A DNA stretch of 64,000 nt from Erwinia sp. 198 (GTDB taxonomy: Bacteria > Pseudomonadota > Gammaproteobacteria > Enterobacterales > Enterobacteriaceae): contig NZ_RHUM01000001.1 in the NCBI RefSeq assembly GCF_003937915.1, positions 124,001-188,000 on the forward strand, in the 5' to 3' direction. Each line of letters opens with the position of its first letter. Within the stretch, counting starts at the first letter, position 1. Position numbers and translations under genes: made by a program. The notes beneath the pieces are model-generated. The model did no database searches, was not told the origin of the DNA, and saw nothing but the letters and a program-made list of their open reading frames with translations. Shown here piece after piece: positions 45,538 to 53,922 of this stretch.

Positions 45538-46590
45538 GTGAATCCTCTTCAAAAGCTGATAATGATTACGGCAGCGTTTGCCGCCCCGGTTATCGCCCAG
45601 CAAAGCGGCGTATCCTTTTACCATAAGGCGTGGGCAGTGGCCTGCGATAACACCTTAACCTGCCGTATCGGCGGCCATAGCGTACAGGAGAATGCAGGCG
45701 GCGTGCTGCTGACGCGGGCACCTGGCGAGCATACGGCTACCGCCGGCGAAATTATCCTGCCGGAAGACAGGGAAAACGAGGCGCCGGTAAAAAAACTGAC
45801 GCTGTGGCTGAACGGCCAGCCTGCGGGCGAAGCGACGCAGAAGGCGAATCGCTGGTGGTTGTCAGAAGCGCAAACGCTGGCGCTGATCGATACCGTTAAA
45901 GGCAGCGGCACGGTCGGGTTCAAAAGCGATCGCGAAAGCTTCCAGCTTTCCGGCGAGGGCGCCTGTGCGGCGCTGCTGAAAGTGGATGACGTGCAGGGCC
46001 GTATCGGCACGCCAGGCGCCTGGGTTAAAAAAGGCGACAGGCCTGAAAGCCGCGTCGCTAAGGCCGTGACCATGCCGGTAATTCAGGCGGCGAAAGTCAG
46101 TCAGGCTCAACCCTCTGTCTTAACCCAAAAAGCGGCTGAAGCGCTCAGGCCGCAGCTGCTTGCCGTCTTAACCAGCGAGCAGCAGTGCGATTATCTGACC
46201 TCTGTCGGGGAAAAGGACGTTAATGGCAATATTATCAGCGGCGATATTACCGCCACGCCGCTGGATGATACGCACACGCTGCTTTCCACTCAGTGCTGGG
46301 GGGCGGCCTATAACCAGGGATACGGTTACTGGGTCACCGACAGCCAGCTAAAAGCGAAGCCCGTTGTCGTGACCACTGACGCGCAAACCTGGCACGATGG
46401 CGTGATCGCCAATGTCATTATGGGAAGCAGTGCCGGCAGCTGCGCGACCAAAGAAGAATGGGTCTGGGATGGCACCGCGTTTCGTCAAAGCCTGGCAACC
46501 ATCAACGATGGCTGCTGGTTTCCCCGCACCCTGGGCAACAGAGAGATACCCACGCTGGTATCAGAAATAAAACGTGAGGGGATAAAGTGA
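45538..46590 (+). CDS. DUF1176 family periplasmic protein (copy 1)
   Basis: 350 residues from GTG 45538, with AGGAAACAGGAAG upstream. N-terminal signal peptide (MNPLQKLIMITAAFAAPVIA, cleavage likely after VIAQ near residue 21). DUF1176 hallmarks: FYHKAWAVACDNTLTCRIGG, GGVLLTRAPGE, LWLNGQPAGE, VDDVQGRIGTPGAWVKKGD, CWGAAYNQGYGYWV. Conserved cysteine pairs (CDNTLTC) suggest disulfides. Function unknown. It overlaps the next paralogue by 4 bp (GTGA), so the two form an operon. Confidence 0.88.
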   Translation: MNPLQKLIMITAAFAAPVIAQQSGVSFYHKAWAVACDNTLTCRIGGHSVQENAGGVLLTRAPGEHTATAGEIILPEDRENEAPVKKLTLWLNGQPAGEATQKANRWWLSEAQTLALIDTVKGSGTVGFKSDRESFQLSGEGACAALLKVDDVQGRIGTPGAWVKKGDRPESRVAKAVTMPVIQAAKVSQAQPSVLTQKAAEALRPQLLAVLTSEQQCDYLTSVGEKDVNGNIISGDITATPLDDTHTLLSTQCWGAAYNQGYGYWVTDSQLKAKPVVVTTDAQTWHDGVIANVIMGSSAGSCATKEEWVWDGTAFRQSLATINDGCWFPRTLGNREIPTLVSEIKREGIK

Positions 46591-47633
46591 ATCCTAAACC
46601 GATGTTTTTTGCGCTGGCGACGCTCTCCCTGTCGGCCCTGGCCAGCCAGAGCGGCGTAACCTTTGAACACAAAGACTGGGAAGTAGCCTGCGACAACACG
46701 CTGACCTGCCGCGTTGCGGGTTATGCCAGAGAAGACGATCCGTCCGGCTCCGTCTTGCTTACCCGTACCGCCGGCCCCGGAACGGTGCCGACGGGCGAGG
46801 TGACGCTGGCCGACGGCGCAGAAGACAGCGCGCCGGTACAAAAGCTGACGCTATGGATCGACGGGAAACCAGCGGGCGATCTCGTGGCGGCTGGCGAGAA
46901 CTGGCGGCTGTCGGCCAGCCAGACGTCAGCGTTACTCGACGCCGTCAAAGGCAGCGGTAAAGTCGAATTTAAAGGCGGCGCGACGCCTTTTCTGCTTTCT
47001 GGCGAGGGCGCTTATGCCGTGCTGCTGAAAGCTGACGACGTACAGGGCCGCATCGGCACGCCTGGCGCGCTCACCAAAAAGGGCGATAAGCCGGAAAGCA
47101 GCGTGGCTCAGGCGGTGCCCGCGCCGGTTATTCAGGCAGCAAAAATCCGCAGCGGCGAGCCTCGTTCGCTGACCGCGCCAGAAATGGCCGCGCTGAAACC
47201 CCGACTGCTTGCGACGGTCAATCAAAATGACGATGACATGTGCGACAGCCTGGTTTCACCGGCCGAAAATACGCTCCCGGAAAACGACGGGCTTACCCTT
47301 ACGCCACTGGATGACGGCCACGCTTTGCTTTCGGCGCTCTGCTGGCGCGCGGCTTATAACGAGGGGTATGGCTACTGGGTTATTGATAACCAACTAAAAG
47401 GCAAACCGGTGCTGGTGACCGTATCCGGCTCGGATTATGAAAAAGGCGTGATTACCTTTGTGCAGAGGGGCCGGGGTATTGCAGACTGCATGAGCCTGAA
47501 AAGCTGGGTGTGGGACGGCCAGGCTTTCCGCAAAAGCCGCGACGCCATGACCGGCATGTGCCGTTATATTCACGCTGGCGGCACCTGGGATCTGCCCACG
47601 CGGGTAACGGACGTGAAGCCTTTTTCGGGGTAG
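46587..47633 (+). CDS. DUF1176 family periplasmic protein (copy 2)
   Basis: 348 residues, GTG start at 46587 overlapping the preceding stop. Similar throughout to copy 1: FEHKDWEVACDNTLTCRVAG, VLLTRTAGPG, LWIDGKPAGD, ADDVQGRIGTPGALTKKGD, CWRAAYNEGYGYWV. Signal peptide MNPKPMFFALATLSLSALAS. A tandem duplication that has diverged clearly in the loops. Function unknown. Confidence 0.88.
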   Translation: MNPKPMFFALATLSLSALASQSGVTFEHKDWEVACDNTLTCRVAGYAREDDPSGSVLLTRTAGPGTVPTGEVTLADGAEDSAPVQKLTLWIDGKPAGDLVAAGENWRLSASQTSALLDAVKGSGKVEFKGGATPFLLSGEGAYAVLLKADDVQGRIGTPGALTKKGDKPESSVAQAVPAPVIQAAKIRSGEPRSLTAPEMAALKPRLLATVNQNDDDMCDSLVSPAENTLPENDGLTLTPLDDGHALLSALCWRAAYNEGYGYWVIDNQLKGKPVLVTVSGSDYEKGVITFVQRGRGIADCMSLKSWVWDGQAFRKSRDAMTGMCRYIHAGGTWDLPTRVTDVKPFSG

Positions 47634-47830
47634 ACCCTTTGTTAAAGCACTCAGGATCAAGCGTCTCAGCTTATTATCCCTTTTAGCGACATTCATTTCA
47701 TTACTAATACCATGTAACGAATATAGATGAATGTGCTGCACGGGAGCTAAAGCGAATATTCGGCAGCGTTCCGGCAGGCGGCTTCACCGCCTGGGCAACA
47801 TGCAGGCGCAGCGGCCTGCACAGGATGCGA

Positions 47831-48982
47831 TCAATAGATTTTGCGGTAAAGGCTGGCGATATCGTCCAGCGTCGCTTGTCGTGGGTTGCCGCCGGTACAA
47901 ACATCATCCAGCGCGGCCTGCGCCAGCGCCGGAATATCTTCTTCTTTCATGCCCACATCGCGCAGGCGGGCGGGAATGCCGACGTCGACAGAAAGCTGTC
48001 GGACGGCTTCTACAGCGGCTTCTCTTGCTTCGCTCAGGCTCATGCTGCACACCCTGGCGACGCCCATCGCACGGGCAATATCACGGTACTTCTCGCCGGT
48101 GAAATCGGCGTTCCACGCCATCACGTGCGGTAGGATAATGGCGTTAGCCACGCCGTGCGGCACGTTGTAGAACGCACCCAGCGGGTGCGCCATACCGTGC
48201 ACCAGGCCCAGCCCGACGTTGGAAAAGCCCATGCCCGCCACGTACTGGCCCAGCGCCATATCCTCTACGCCCTGTTTGTCGCCAGCCACGGAAGCGCGCA
48301 GCGAGCGGTTGATAATCTGAATCGCCTTCAGATGCAGCGCGTCGGTTAGCTCCCAGGCGCCCTTAGTCGTGAAGCCTTCGATAGCGTGAGTCAGCGCATC
48401 GATCCCCGTGGCGGCCTTGAGCGAAGGCGGCATACTCGCCATCATGTCCGCGTCGATAATAGCGACGACCGGAATATCGTGCGGATCGATGCAGACAAAC
48501 TTACGGCGATTTTCTTCGTCGGTAATCACGTAGTTGATGGTCACTTCCGCCGCCGTGCCTGCCGTGGTCGGGATGGCGATAATCGGCACGCAGGGGTTTT
48601 TGGTTTGGGCAAAGCCTTCCAGGCTACGAACATCGGCGAATTCAGGGTTGTTGATAATGATGCCGATAGCTTTTGCCGTATCCTGCGGCGAGCCGCCGCC
48701 GATAGCGATCAGATAGTCCGCCTGCGCGGCTTTAAACGCTTCTACGCCACGGGTGACGACATCAATAGTCGGGTTCGGTACCACTTCGTCATAAATGACG
48801 TAAGGAAGATGATGCCGATCCAGCAGCGCGGTGACCTTTTCGATTACGCCCGCTTTAAGCAGCGTTTTATCCGTAACCAGCAGCGCTTTTTTGAGGCTGC
48901 GCTGGCTGACCTCATGGACGATTTGCGAGACGGCGCCGGGACCGAACCAGGAGGTCTCATTCAGGATCATTCTTTGTAGCAT
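47831..48982 (-). CDS. fucO: Lactaldehyde reductase FucO (Fe-dependent alcohol dehydrogenase)
   Basis: 383 residues from ATG 48982, which aligns with E. coli FucO (MLQRMILNETSWFGPGAVSQ) and has GGAG six bases upstream; an ATG three bases earlier and a start at 49033 are alternatives. Iron-activated group III alcohol dehydrogenase reducing L-lactaldehyde to 1,2-propanediol with NADH. NAD site IAIGGGSPQDTAKAIG; metal ligands D and H residues in MAHPLGAFYNVPHGVANAI and downstream. No other fucose or rhamnose genes are nearby, so a role in another aldehyde pathway is possible. Confidence 0.93.
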   Translation of the reverse strand: MLQRMILNETSWFGPGAVSQIVHEVSQRSLKKALLVTDKTLLKAGVIEKVTALLDRHHLPYVIYDEVVPNPTIDVVTRGVEAFKAAQADYLIAIGGGSPQDTAKAIGIIINNPEFADVRSLEGFAQTKNPCVPIIAIPTTAGTAAEVTINYVITDEENRRKFVCIDPHDIPVVAIIDADMMASMPPSLKAATGIDALTHAIEGFTTKGAWELTDALHLKAIQIINRSLRASVAGDKQGVEDMALGQYVAGMGFSNVGLGLVHGMAHPLGAFYNVPHGVANAIILPHVMAWNADFTGEKYRDIARAMGVARVCSMSLSEAREAAVEAVRQLSVDVGIPARLRDVGMKEEDIPALAQAALDDVCTGGNPRQATLDDIASLYRKIY

Positions 48983-49186
48983 CATCTTCTCCACTCGTTT
49001 CAAATTTTTTAAAATCACAAACGTTATTGTCACTGGCTGAAAATATGCGGAGGAATGTCCGGATGAGTATTGATTAAGATCAGGTAGCGTTGACTCTTCG
49101 CCTGACGGCGGCGGGCGTTTGGGTACTTATGTTCTCAGACAGGTCTGTTAAGCTGATGGCCTTTTCTTCAGTTTGAGGTCAGATTC

Positions 49187-49888
49187 ATGTTACGGATTTT
49201 TATTGCCAGCACGCTGGGGCTTTTCTCGACAATCGCGGCCGCCGACGCGGATCATCCGGAAACAGACTGCGCGAAAATTAAAAATTATGCCGCCGCTGGC
49301 GATAAAGCCTATAAAGCAGCGCAATACGAAAAAGCGCGCGACAGCTATACGGAGCAGGTTGGCTGGAGCGAAACCTGTGAACTGCCGGATAGCCTTATCG
49401 CTACGGCCTATAATAACGTAGCGCTTACCTGGATCCGTCAGGGTGACTATCTGAAGGCTAAAGCCTGGCTGCTGATTGATGAGAAGGATGCCAAATCTCA
49501 ATACAACCTGGCGTTAATCAAAAACAAAATCGCCTCGCTGCCCCAGCCAGCTACGCCCGTTGGCGAATATTGGGAATATGCGGGAAGAGGTATGTGGAAC
49601 AGCTATGTCGTTTCTGCCGCAGGCAAAGAGTATAAAGTGAATTTCGATGGCGTCTGGGCGGGGCTGGCGGCGATGTATTACGGCCCCAACATCGGCAGCC
49701 TGGAGGGGAAAGCCGCCATTGTTAATGGTCGCGGCGTGCTTCGGCAGCGTGAAGGCGGCAACGACGAGTGGGGAAACTGCGACGTGACGCTAAAATTTAC
49801 CCCGATGGCTCTGACAACCAGCGTAACCGGCGACTGCGGTTTTGGCCACAATGTCTCCGCCGCCGGTCATTATATGCGGGTTAACTGA
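49187..49888 (+). CDS. Unknown secreted protein with TPR-like N-terminal half
   Basis: 233 residues. Signal peptide MLRIFIASTLGLFSTIAAAD (cleavage near residue 19-20). Residues ~25-105 read like two tetratricopeptide-type helix pairs (GDKAYKAAQYEKARDSYTEQ, then ATAYNNVALTWIRQGDYLKA). The C-terminal half is beta-rich (YVVSAAGKEYKVNFDGVWAG, GNCDVTLKFTPMALTTSVTG) with three or more cysteines. Family not recognised. GAGG lies eight bases before ATG. Divergent from fucO. Confidence 0.72.
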   Translation: MLRIFIASTLGLFSTIAAADADHPETDCAKIKNYAAAGDKAYKAAQYEKARDSYTEQVGWSETCELPDSLIATAYNNVALTWIRQGDYLKAKAWLLIDEKDAKSQYNLALIKNKIASLPQPATPVGEYWEYAGRGMWNSYVVSAAGKEYKVNFDGVWAGLAAMYYGPNIGSLEGKAAIVNGRGVLRQREGGNDEWGNCDVTLKFTPMALTTSVTGDCGFGHNVSAAGHYMRVN

Positions 49889-49897
49889 TCGCGCCCG

Positions 49898-50827
49898 CTA
49901 TGGCTGTTTGCAGGCGTGAAGAGCAAGCTTCTTCAAATATTCTGCCGGTTTTTCGTTTGCGGCGGCGGCCTGCCTTTTGACCTCAGCAAACTCCTTATCG
50001 CTAAACTTAAGGGTTATCGAAGGCGGCTGAATACAGAGATAAAACAGCCCGCCTGTAAACAGGAGCACGCCCGCGGCAATGACCAGAAAACGAGCCGCTA
50101 CGCTTTTTAAAGCATCCCGTGTTTCCGTTGCGTAATGCGAATGAGAAAACCAGACGAGCAGGTTGCTGAATACGATCAGGGCATAGGGTATTTTGAGCAG
50201 GTGAAGCCAGACGACGGCGTAGCCGTAGTAGTTATGGTCCTGCAAAAAAAGCGGCGTACTGAGTGTAAATAAACCGAGCGTCATGCCGATTAAAATCAGC
50301 AGGATGGGTGAAACAAGCTGATGGAGGCGCCGGATGATAACCCGTAAAAATGCGCTCAGCTTACGGCTTTCCTTCTTCAGGCCCAGCTGGATAACGACCA
50401 GCGAAAAGAGAAACCAAAAGAGGATATTAATCGTCAGCATCGGCATATGATCGGTCAGCAGTGTATTAAAGATAACCGAGCCAGCGTTGGGATTGAGCCA
50501 CTCCGTCAACCACATTACAGCAGTAATCAGCAGACCTGCCGGAATAAAAAAAAGATAGTCGTAGCGGTTAATACCTTGCAGAACAAAAAGATGTAGAAGC
50601 GTTATGCCCTTTATTTTCTTAATGCCCGCTGAAAGCCGTTCTTTTTTCCTACACCACCAGCTGACTCCGGCCTCCGGGTGAGGGGGCTCACTATGGCTTT
50701 TTTGGCGTGCTTCTCGCGGCGTCCTGGGTTCCCTGGGCGTTCGTGGTTCACGAGGTTGGCGTGGTTCTCGGGGGCGCCTGGGTTCGCGTGGCTTCCTGCT
50801 CTTTTCCCGATCGGATGTTTCTTGCAT
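49898..50827 (-). CDS. Polytopic membrane protein with Pro-Arg-Glu repeat head
   Basis: 309 residues from ATG 50825-50827, preceded by AAGGATTTTT; an ATG at 50845 has no ribosome-binding site. After about ten residues comes a repetitive basic head: KPREPRRPREPRQPREPRTP repeated to PREARQ (about 10-42), probably disordered and cytoplasmic. Then four to five transmembrane segments (about residues 85-270), with a short C-terminal region SLTLKFSDKEFAEVKR-like and KPAEYLKKLALHACKQP. Family not recognised. The repeat is visible as a GGTTC(G/A)CG-type tandem at DNA level near 50710-50795. Confidence 0.7.
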   Translation of the reverse strand: MQETSDREKSRKPREPRRPREPRQPREPRTPREPRTPREARQKSHSEPPHPEAGVSWWCRKKERLSAGIKKIKGITLLHLFVLQGINRYDYLFFIPAGLLITAVMWLTEWLNPNAGSVIFNTLLTDHMPMLTINILFWFLFSLVVIQLGLKKESRKLSAFLRVIIRRLHQLVSPILLILIGMTLGLFTLSTPLFLQDHNYYGYAVVWLHLLKIPYALIVFSNLLVWFSHSHYATETRDALKSVAARFLVIAAGVLLFTGGLFYLCIQPPSITLKFSDKEFAEVKRQAAAANEKPAEYLKKLALHACKQP

Positions 50828-50897
50828 AAAAATCCTTTTGCTCATACTGTCTGATAAGCGCGGCCGCGGGAAAACCCTCAGGCCGCGCAGCCTGACA

Positions 50898-52085
50898 TTA
50901 TTCGTTTTCCATAATGGATGCGGCCAGCTGCGCGCTGTCCGGCGTATTGCCGATTAATTCGGTCAGCAGGTTATTCACACCATCGCTCATCGGCGTGAAA
51001 CGGGTCTGCGGCGAGCGCGTTACCACGATAAACACGCCGACGCTATAGCGCGGCACCATCGCCATATAGGTAATAAAGCCGCCGCCGCCGCCGGTTTTCT
51101 GGATAATGCCCGGCCGCCCGCCCTGCGGCGCCATATAAACCCAGCCCATACCCAGCGCGGAGGCTTTGCCCGGCACGTCCATTCCCTCGACGTTGGTCAG
51201 CTGGTCGCGCTGATAAATCATGGTCTGAATACGATCGGCCTGCGGCGAACGCGCCTGCAGATCGGAAGAGAGGAACTGCTGCATCCAGCGGCCCATATCC
51301 TCAGGCGTCGAATAGACGCCGCCGCTGCCGATAGCGGCCAGCGTATTGGTGCAGGGACTGGCGCCTTTTTCCGCGATCATCAGGCGCGAACACTGTTCGG
51401 GCGAGGGCGTAAAAGTTGTATCCTTCATGCCTAAGGGCCGCGTAATTTCACGCTGTAGCAGCGCCGGATAGGAGGTGCCTGCGGCGCGAGCCAGCGCATC
51501 GCCCAGCAGATCGAAAGCCAGATTGGAATAGGCAGCGCGGGTGCCCGGCGCGGCTTTCAGCTGCGCGCTTTTCAGCCAGCTCCAGCGCTGGCTGGCGGTT
51601 GGCCAGACGAAAACAGGCCGGTTCGGCTTGCCGCCGGGCTGCTCGCGTGGCAGACCGCTGGTATGCGTAGCCAGATTTATCAGGCGGATCGTCTGGCCTG
51701 CATAGGCCGGCACCGCGCTGCCCGGCGGCGCATATTTGCTTAGCGGATCGTCAAGCCGCACCACGCCTTTCTCCGCGAGCTTAACCAGCAGCTCGCTGGT
51801 CATCAGCTTGGTCAGCGAAGCGATACGGATAACGGACGTTTTCTGCGGTCTGACGCCGCTGCCGGGGCGCACCGAGCCGAGGCTGGTAAAGACGCGCTGG
51901 TTGGCGTCAATCGCCACCATCGCCATGCCGGTCGCCTTGGTGTTGTAGAAGATATTCTGCGCGTAGCGATCGACAATTTGCGAGGCCAGCAAAGGATCGG
52001 GAGAGGTTCTTGCGGCCAGCGCGCCGAGCGGAAAAAGGACGCAGAGCGCCAGCAGGTGGAGTGGTTTCAACGTGCGTATATCCAT
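50898..52085 (-). CDS. ampH: Penicillin-binding protein / peptidoglycan hydrolase AmpH
   Basis: 395 residues with signal peptide (HLLALCVLFPLGALAA). Class C beta-lactamase fold; in E. coli AmpH is a periplasmic D,D-carboxypeptidase/endopeptidase. Active-site motifs: S90-L-T-K93 (nucleophile and lysine), Y186-S-N188, and KTGGGGGF near residue 344. Long matching stretches with E. coli AmpH: LSKYAPPGSAVPAY, LGMKDTTFTPSPEQCSRLM, GSGGVYSTPEDMGRWMQQFL. Single gene between the Pro-Arg repeat protein and the chemoreceptor, on the same strand. Confidence 0.94.
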   Translation of the reverse strand: MDIRTLKPLHLLALCVLFPLGALAARTSPDPLLASQIVDRYAQNIFYNTKATGMAMVAIDANQRVFTSLGSVRPGSGVRPQKTSVIRIASLTKLMTSELLVKLAEKGVVRLDDPLSKYAPPGSAVPAYAGQTIRLINLATHTSGLPREQPGGKPNRPVFVWPTASQRWSWLKSAQLKAAPGTRAAYSNLAFDLLGDALARAAGTSYPALLQREITRPLGMKDTTFTPSPEQCSRLMIAEKGASPCTNTLAAIGSGGVYSTPEDMGRWMQQFLSSDLQARSPQADRIQTMIYQRDQLTNVEGMDVPGKASALGMGWVYMAPQGGRPGIIQKTGGGGGFITYMAMVPRYSVGVFIVVTRSPQTRFTPMSDGVNNLLTELIGNTPDSAQLAASIMENE

Positions 52086-52133
52086 CGGGAACGGAAAAGT
52101 GCCCTTATACTAATCTTTTTCCTGAAGAGGAAA

Positions 52134-52166
52134 AAAGGGCGGCGGCCCTCTTTTTTACGGGCCGCC
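52134..52166 (-). terminator. Terminator after the chemoreceptor gene
   Basis: On the minus strand GGCGGCCC (52166-52159) pairs with GGGCCGCC (52148-52141) and is followed by GCCC and six T (52139-52134). It starts nine bases after the chemoreceptor stop codon. Confidence 0.75.
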
Positions 52167-52174
52167 GTTAGCCA

Positions 52175-53737
52175 TCAGGCCGCGCTATGGCTTACTTTAA
52201 AGATGCCGATGGCGCGGGAAAGCTGTTCAGCCTGTTCCTGCAGCGATTGCGCGGCGGCGGCGGATTCATTCACCAGCGAGGCGTTCTGCTGCGTAACCTG
52301 ATCCATCTGGGTAATCGCCATATTGATCTCATCGATGCCGGTGCTCTGCTCGTGGCTGGCGATAGAGATTTCGCCCATGATTTCCGTCACGCTCTTCACG
52401 CTGGCCAGCACTTCTTCCATCGTGGTGCCCGCTTTGGCAACCTGCTTGCCGCCTTCGTCCACTTTATTGACGGAATCCTGGATCAGCTGCGCAATTTCTT
52501 TAGCGGCGGAGGCCGAACGCTGCGCCAGGTTGCGGACTTCCGAGGCGACAACGGCGAAGCCGCGACCCTGCTCGCCCGCGCGGGCGGCTTCCACGGCGGC
52601 GTTAAGCGCCAGGATATTGGTCTGGAAGGCGATGCCGTCAATCACGCTGATGATATCGACAATTTTCTTCGACGAGGTGTTGATCATCTCCATAGTACTG
52701 ACGACCTGATTCACCGCCGAGCCGCTCTGCACCGCCACTTTAGAGGCCAGCGCGGCCAGCTCGTTAGCCTGACGAGCGTTGTCGGCGTTTTGCTTAACGG
52801 TAGAGGTCATCTGCTCCATTGCGGAAGCGGTTTCCTCCAGCGAGCTGGCCTGCTGCTCGGTACGGGAAGAAAGATCCATATTGCCCAGTGAAATTTCGCC
52901 GGATGCGGTAGCGATTAGCTCGGTGCCGGAGCGAACTTCGGTCACGATACGCAGCAGGTTTTCATTCATGGTTTTCAACGCCTGCATTAGCTGACCGGTT
53001 TCGTCTGTTGAATTTACGCGGATCAGCGTGCGCAGATCGCCCGCCGCCACGTTTTCAGCAATACGAACCGCTTCGCGCAGCGGGGCAACGATAGAGCGGG
53101 TCAGGAAATAGCCCAGCACGACCGCCAATAACGCCGCCAGCGTGGAGAAAATCAGCGTAATGCGGATTGCGGTAGCGCCATCGGCAACGGCGTTAGCGCC
53201 TTCCGCCTGCAGCTGTCCGGACTGTGAGTCGGCAAAACGCTTTACGATATCCAGATAGGCGGTTTGGGAAGGCGTCATTTTCATCAGCGCATAGTCGGCG
53301 GCGACATCCTGATTACCGGCGCGTATTAAAGTAAGCAGCTCGTTTTTGGCCGCTTCAAACTGCTGCGCTGCCTCTTTTACCGCCTGGATTTTCTTGATGC
53401 CGACTTCGGTTGTTTGCAGTTTGGCAATTTTGTCTATCGTGTCGTTGGTTTGCTGCGTCACGCTGTCCAGCTGGCCGTAACGCTTCTGGTTTTTCTCCGG
53501 ATGCGAGGTCTCAATAACCATCCCGCGCAGATATTTAATCTGATCGTTAACCCCGTCGCGCGCGTCAAAAGCCAGCCTTACCTTGATATAACGATCGTTA
53601 ATAATGCGATCCACCGCGCCGTTAATGCTGCCGATTTTTACAATAGCCGTTACGCTGACCACGATTAATAACAGTATTACCAGGGCAAACGCTGCGCCAA
53701 GGCGCACGCCGACTTTCAAGTTTTTTACAGAAATCAT
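52175..53737 (-). CDS. Methyl-accepting chemotaxis protein
   Basis: 520 residues in the standard E. coli Tar/Tsr layout: TM1 about 11-33 (RLGAAFALVILLLIVVSVTA), periplasmic four-helix sensor domain to ~188, TM2 about 190-212, HAMP to ~265, then the cytoplasmic coiled coil. It has the conserved hairpin tip around VIDGIAFQTNILALNAAVEA and RGFAVVASEVRNLAQRSA. Methylation helices contain QQASSLEETASAMEQMTSTV. The C-terminus ends in KVSHSAA and lacks the NWETF-type CheR-binding pentapeptide, so it is a minor type of receptor. The ligand cannot be predicted. Monocistronic. Confidence 0.95.
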   Translation of the reverse strand: MISVKNLKVGVRLGAAFALVILLLIVVSVTAIVKIGSINGAVDRIINDRYIKVRLAFDARDGVNDQIKYLRGMVIETSHPEKNQKRYGQLDSVTQQTNDTIDKIAKLQTTEVGIKKIQAVKEAAQQFEAAKNELLTLIRAGNQDVAADYALMKMTPSQTAYLDIVKRFADSQSGQLQAEGANAVADGATAIRITLIFSTLAALLAVVLGYFLTRSIVAPLREAVRIAENVAAGDLRTLIRVNSTDETGQLMQALKTMNENLLRIVTEVRSGTELIATASGEISLGNMDLSSRTEQQASSLEETASAMEQMTSTVKQNADNARQANELAALASKVAVQSGSAVNQVVSTMEMINTSSKKIVDIISVIDGIAFQTNILALNAAVEAARAGEQGRGFAVVASEVRNLAQRSASAAKEIAQLIQDSVNKVDEGGKQVAKAGTTMEEVLASVKSVTEIMGEISIASHEQSTGIDEINMAITQMDQVTQQNASLVNESAAAAQSLQEQAEQLSRAIGIFKVSHSAA

Positions 53738-53922
53738 CCGGATTGTTCCTTGCTGTTTAAAAAAGAGTCACTGAGGAAACCTTTAGCATTACAGGGGCAT
53801 TAAATCGGCAGCAGGCGTGAAAACTTGATGGCATTGTGAGCGAAATCGCGCATAAGACATGGATGGAAAAGAAAAAGAAAGCGGCGGGCTTCCCCGGCCA
53901 GGGCGGCCGGGGAGAGGGCAAT

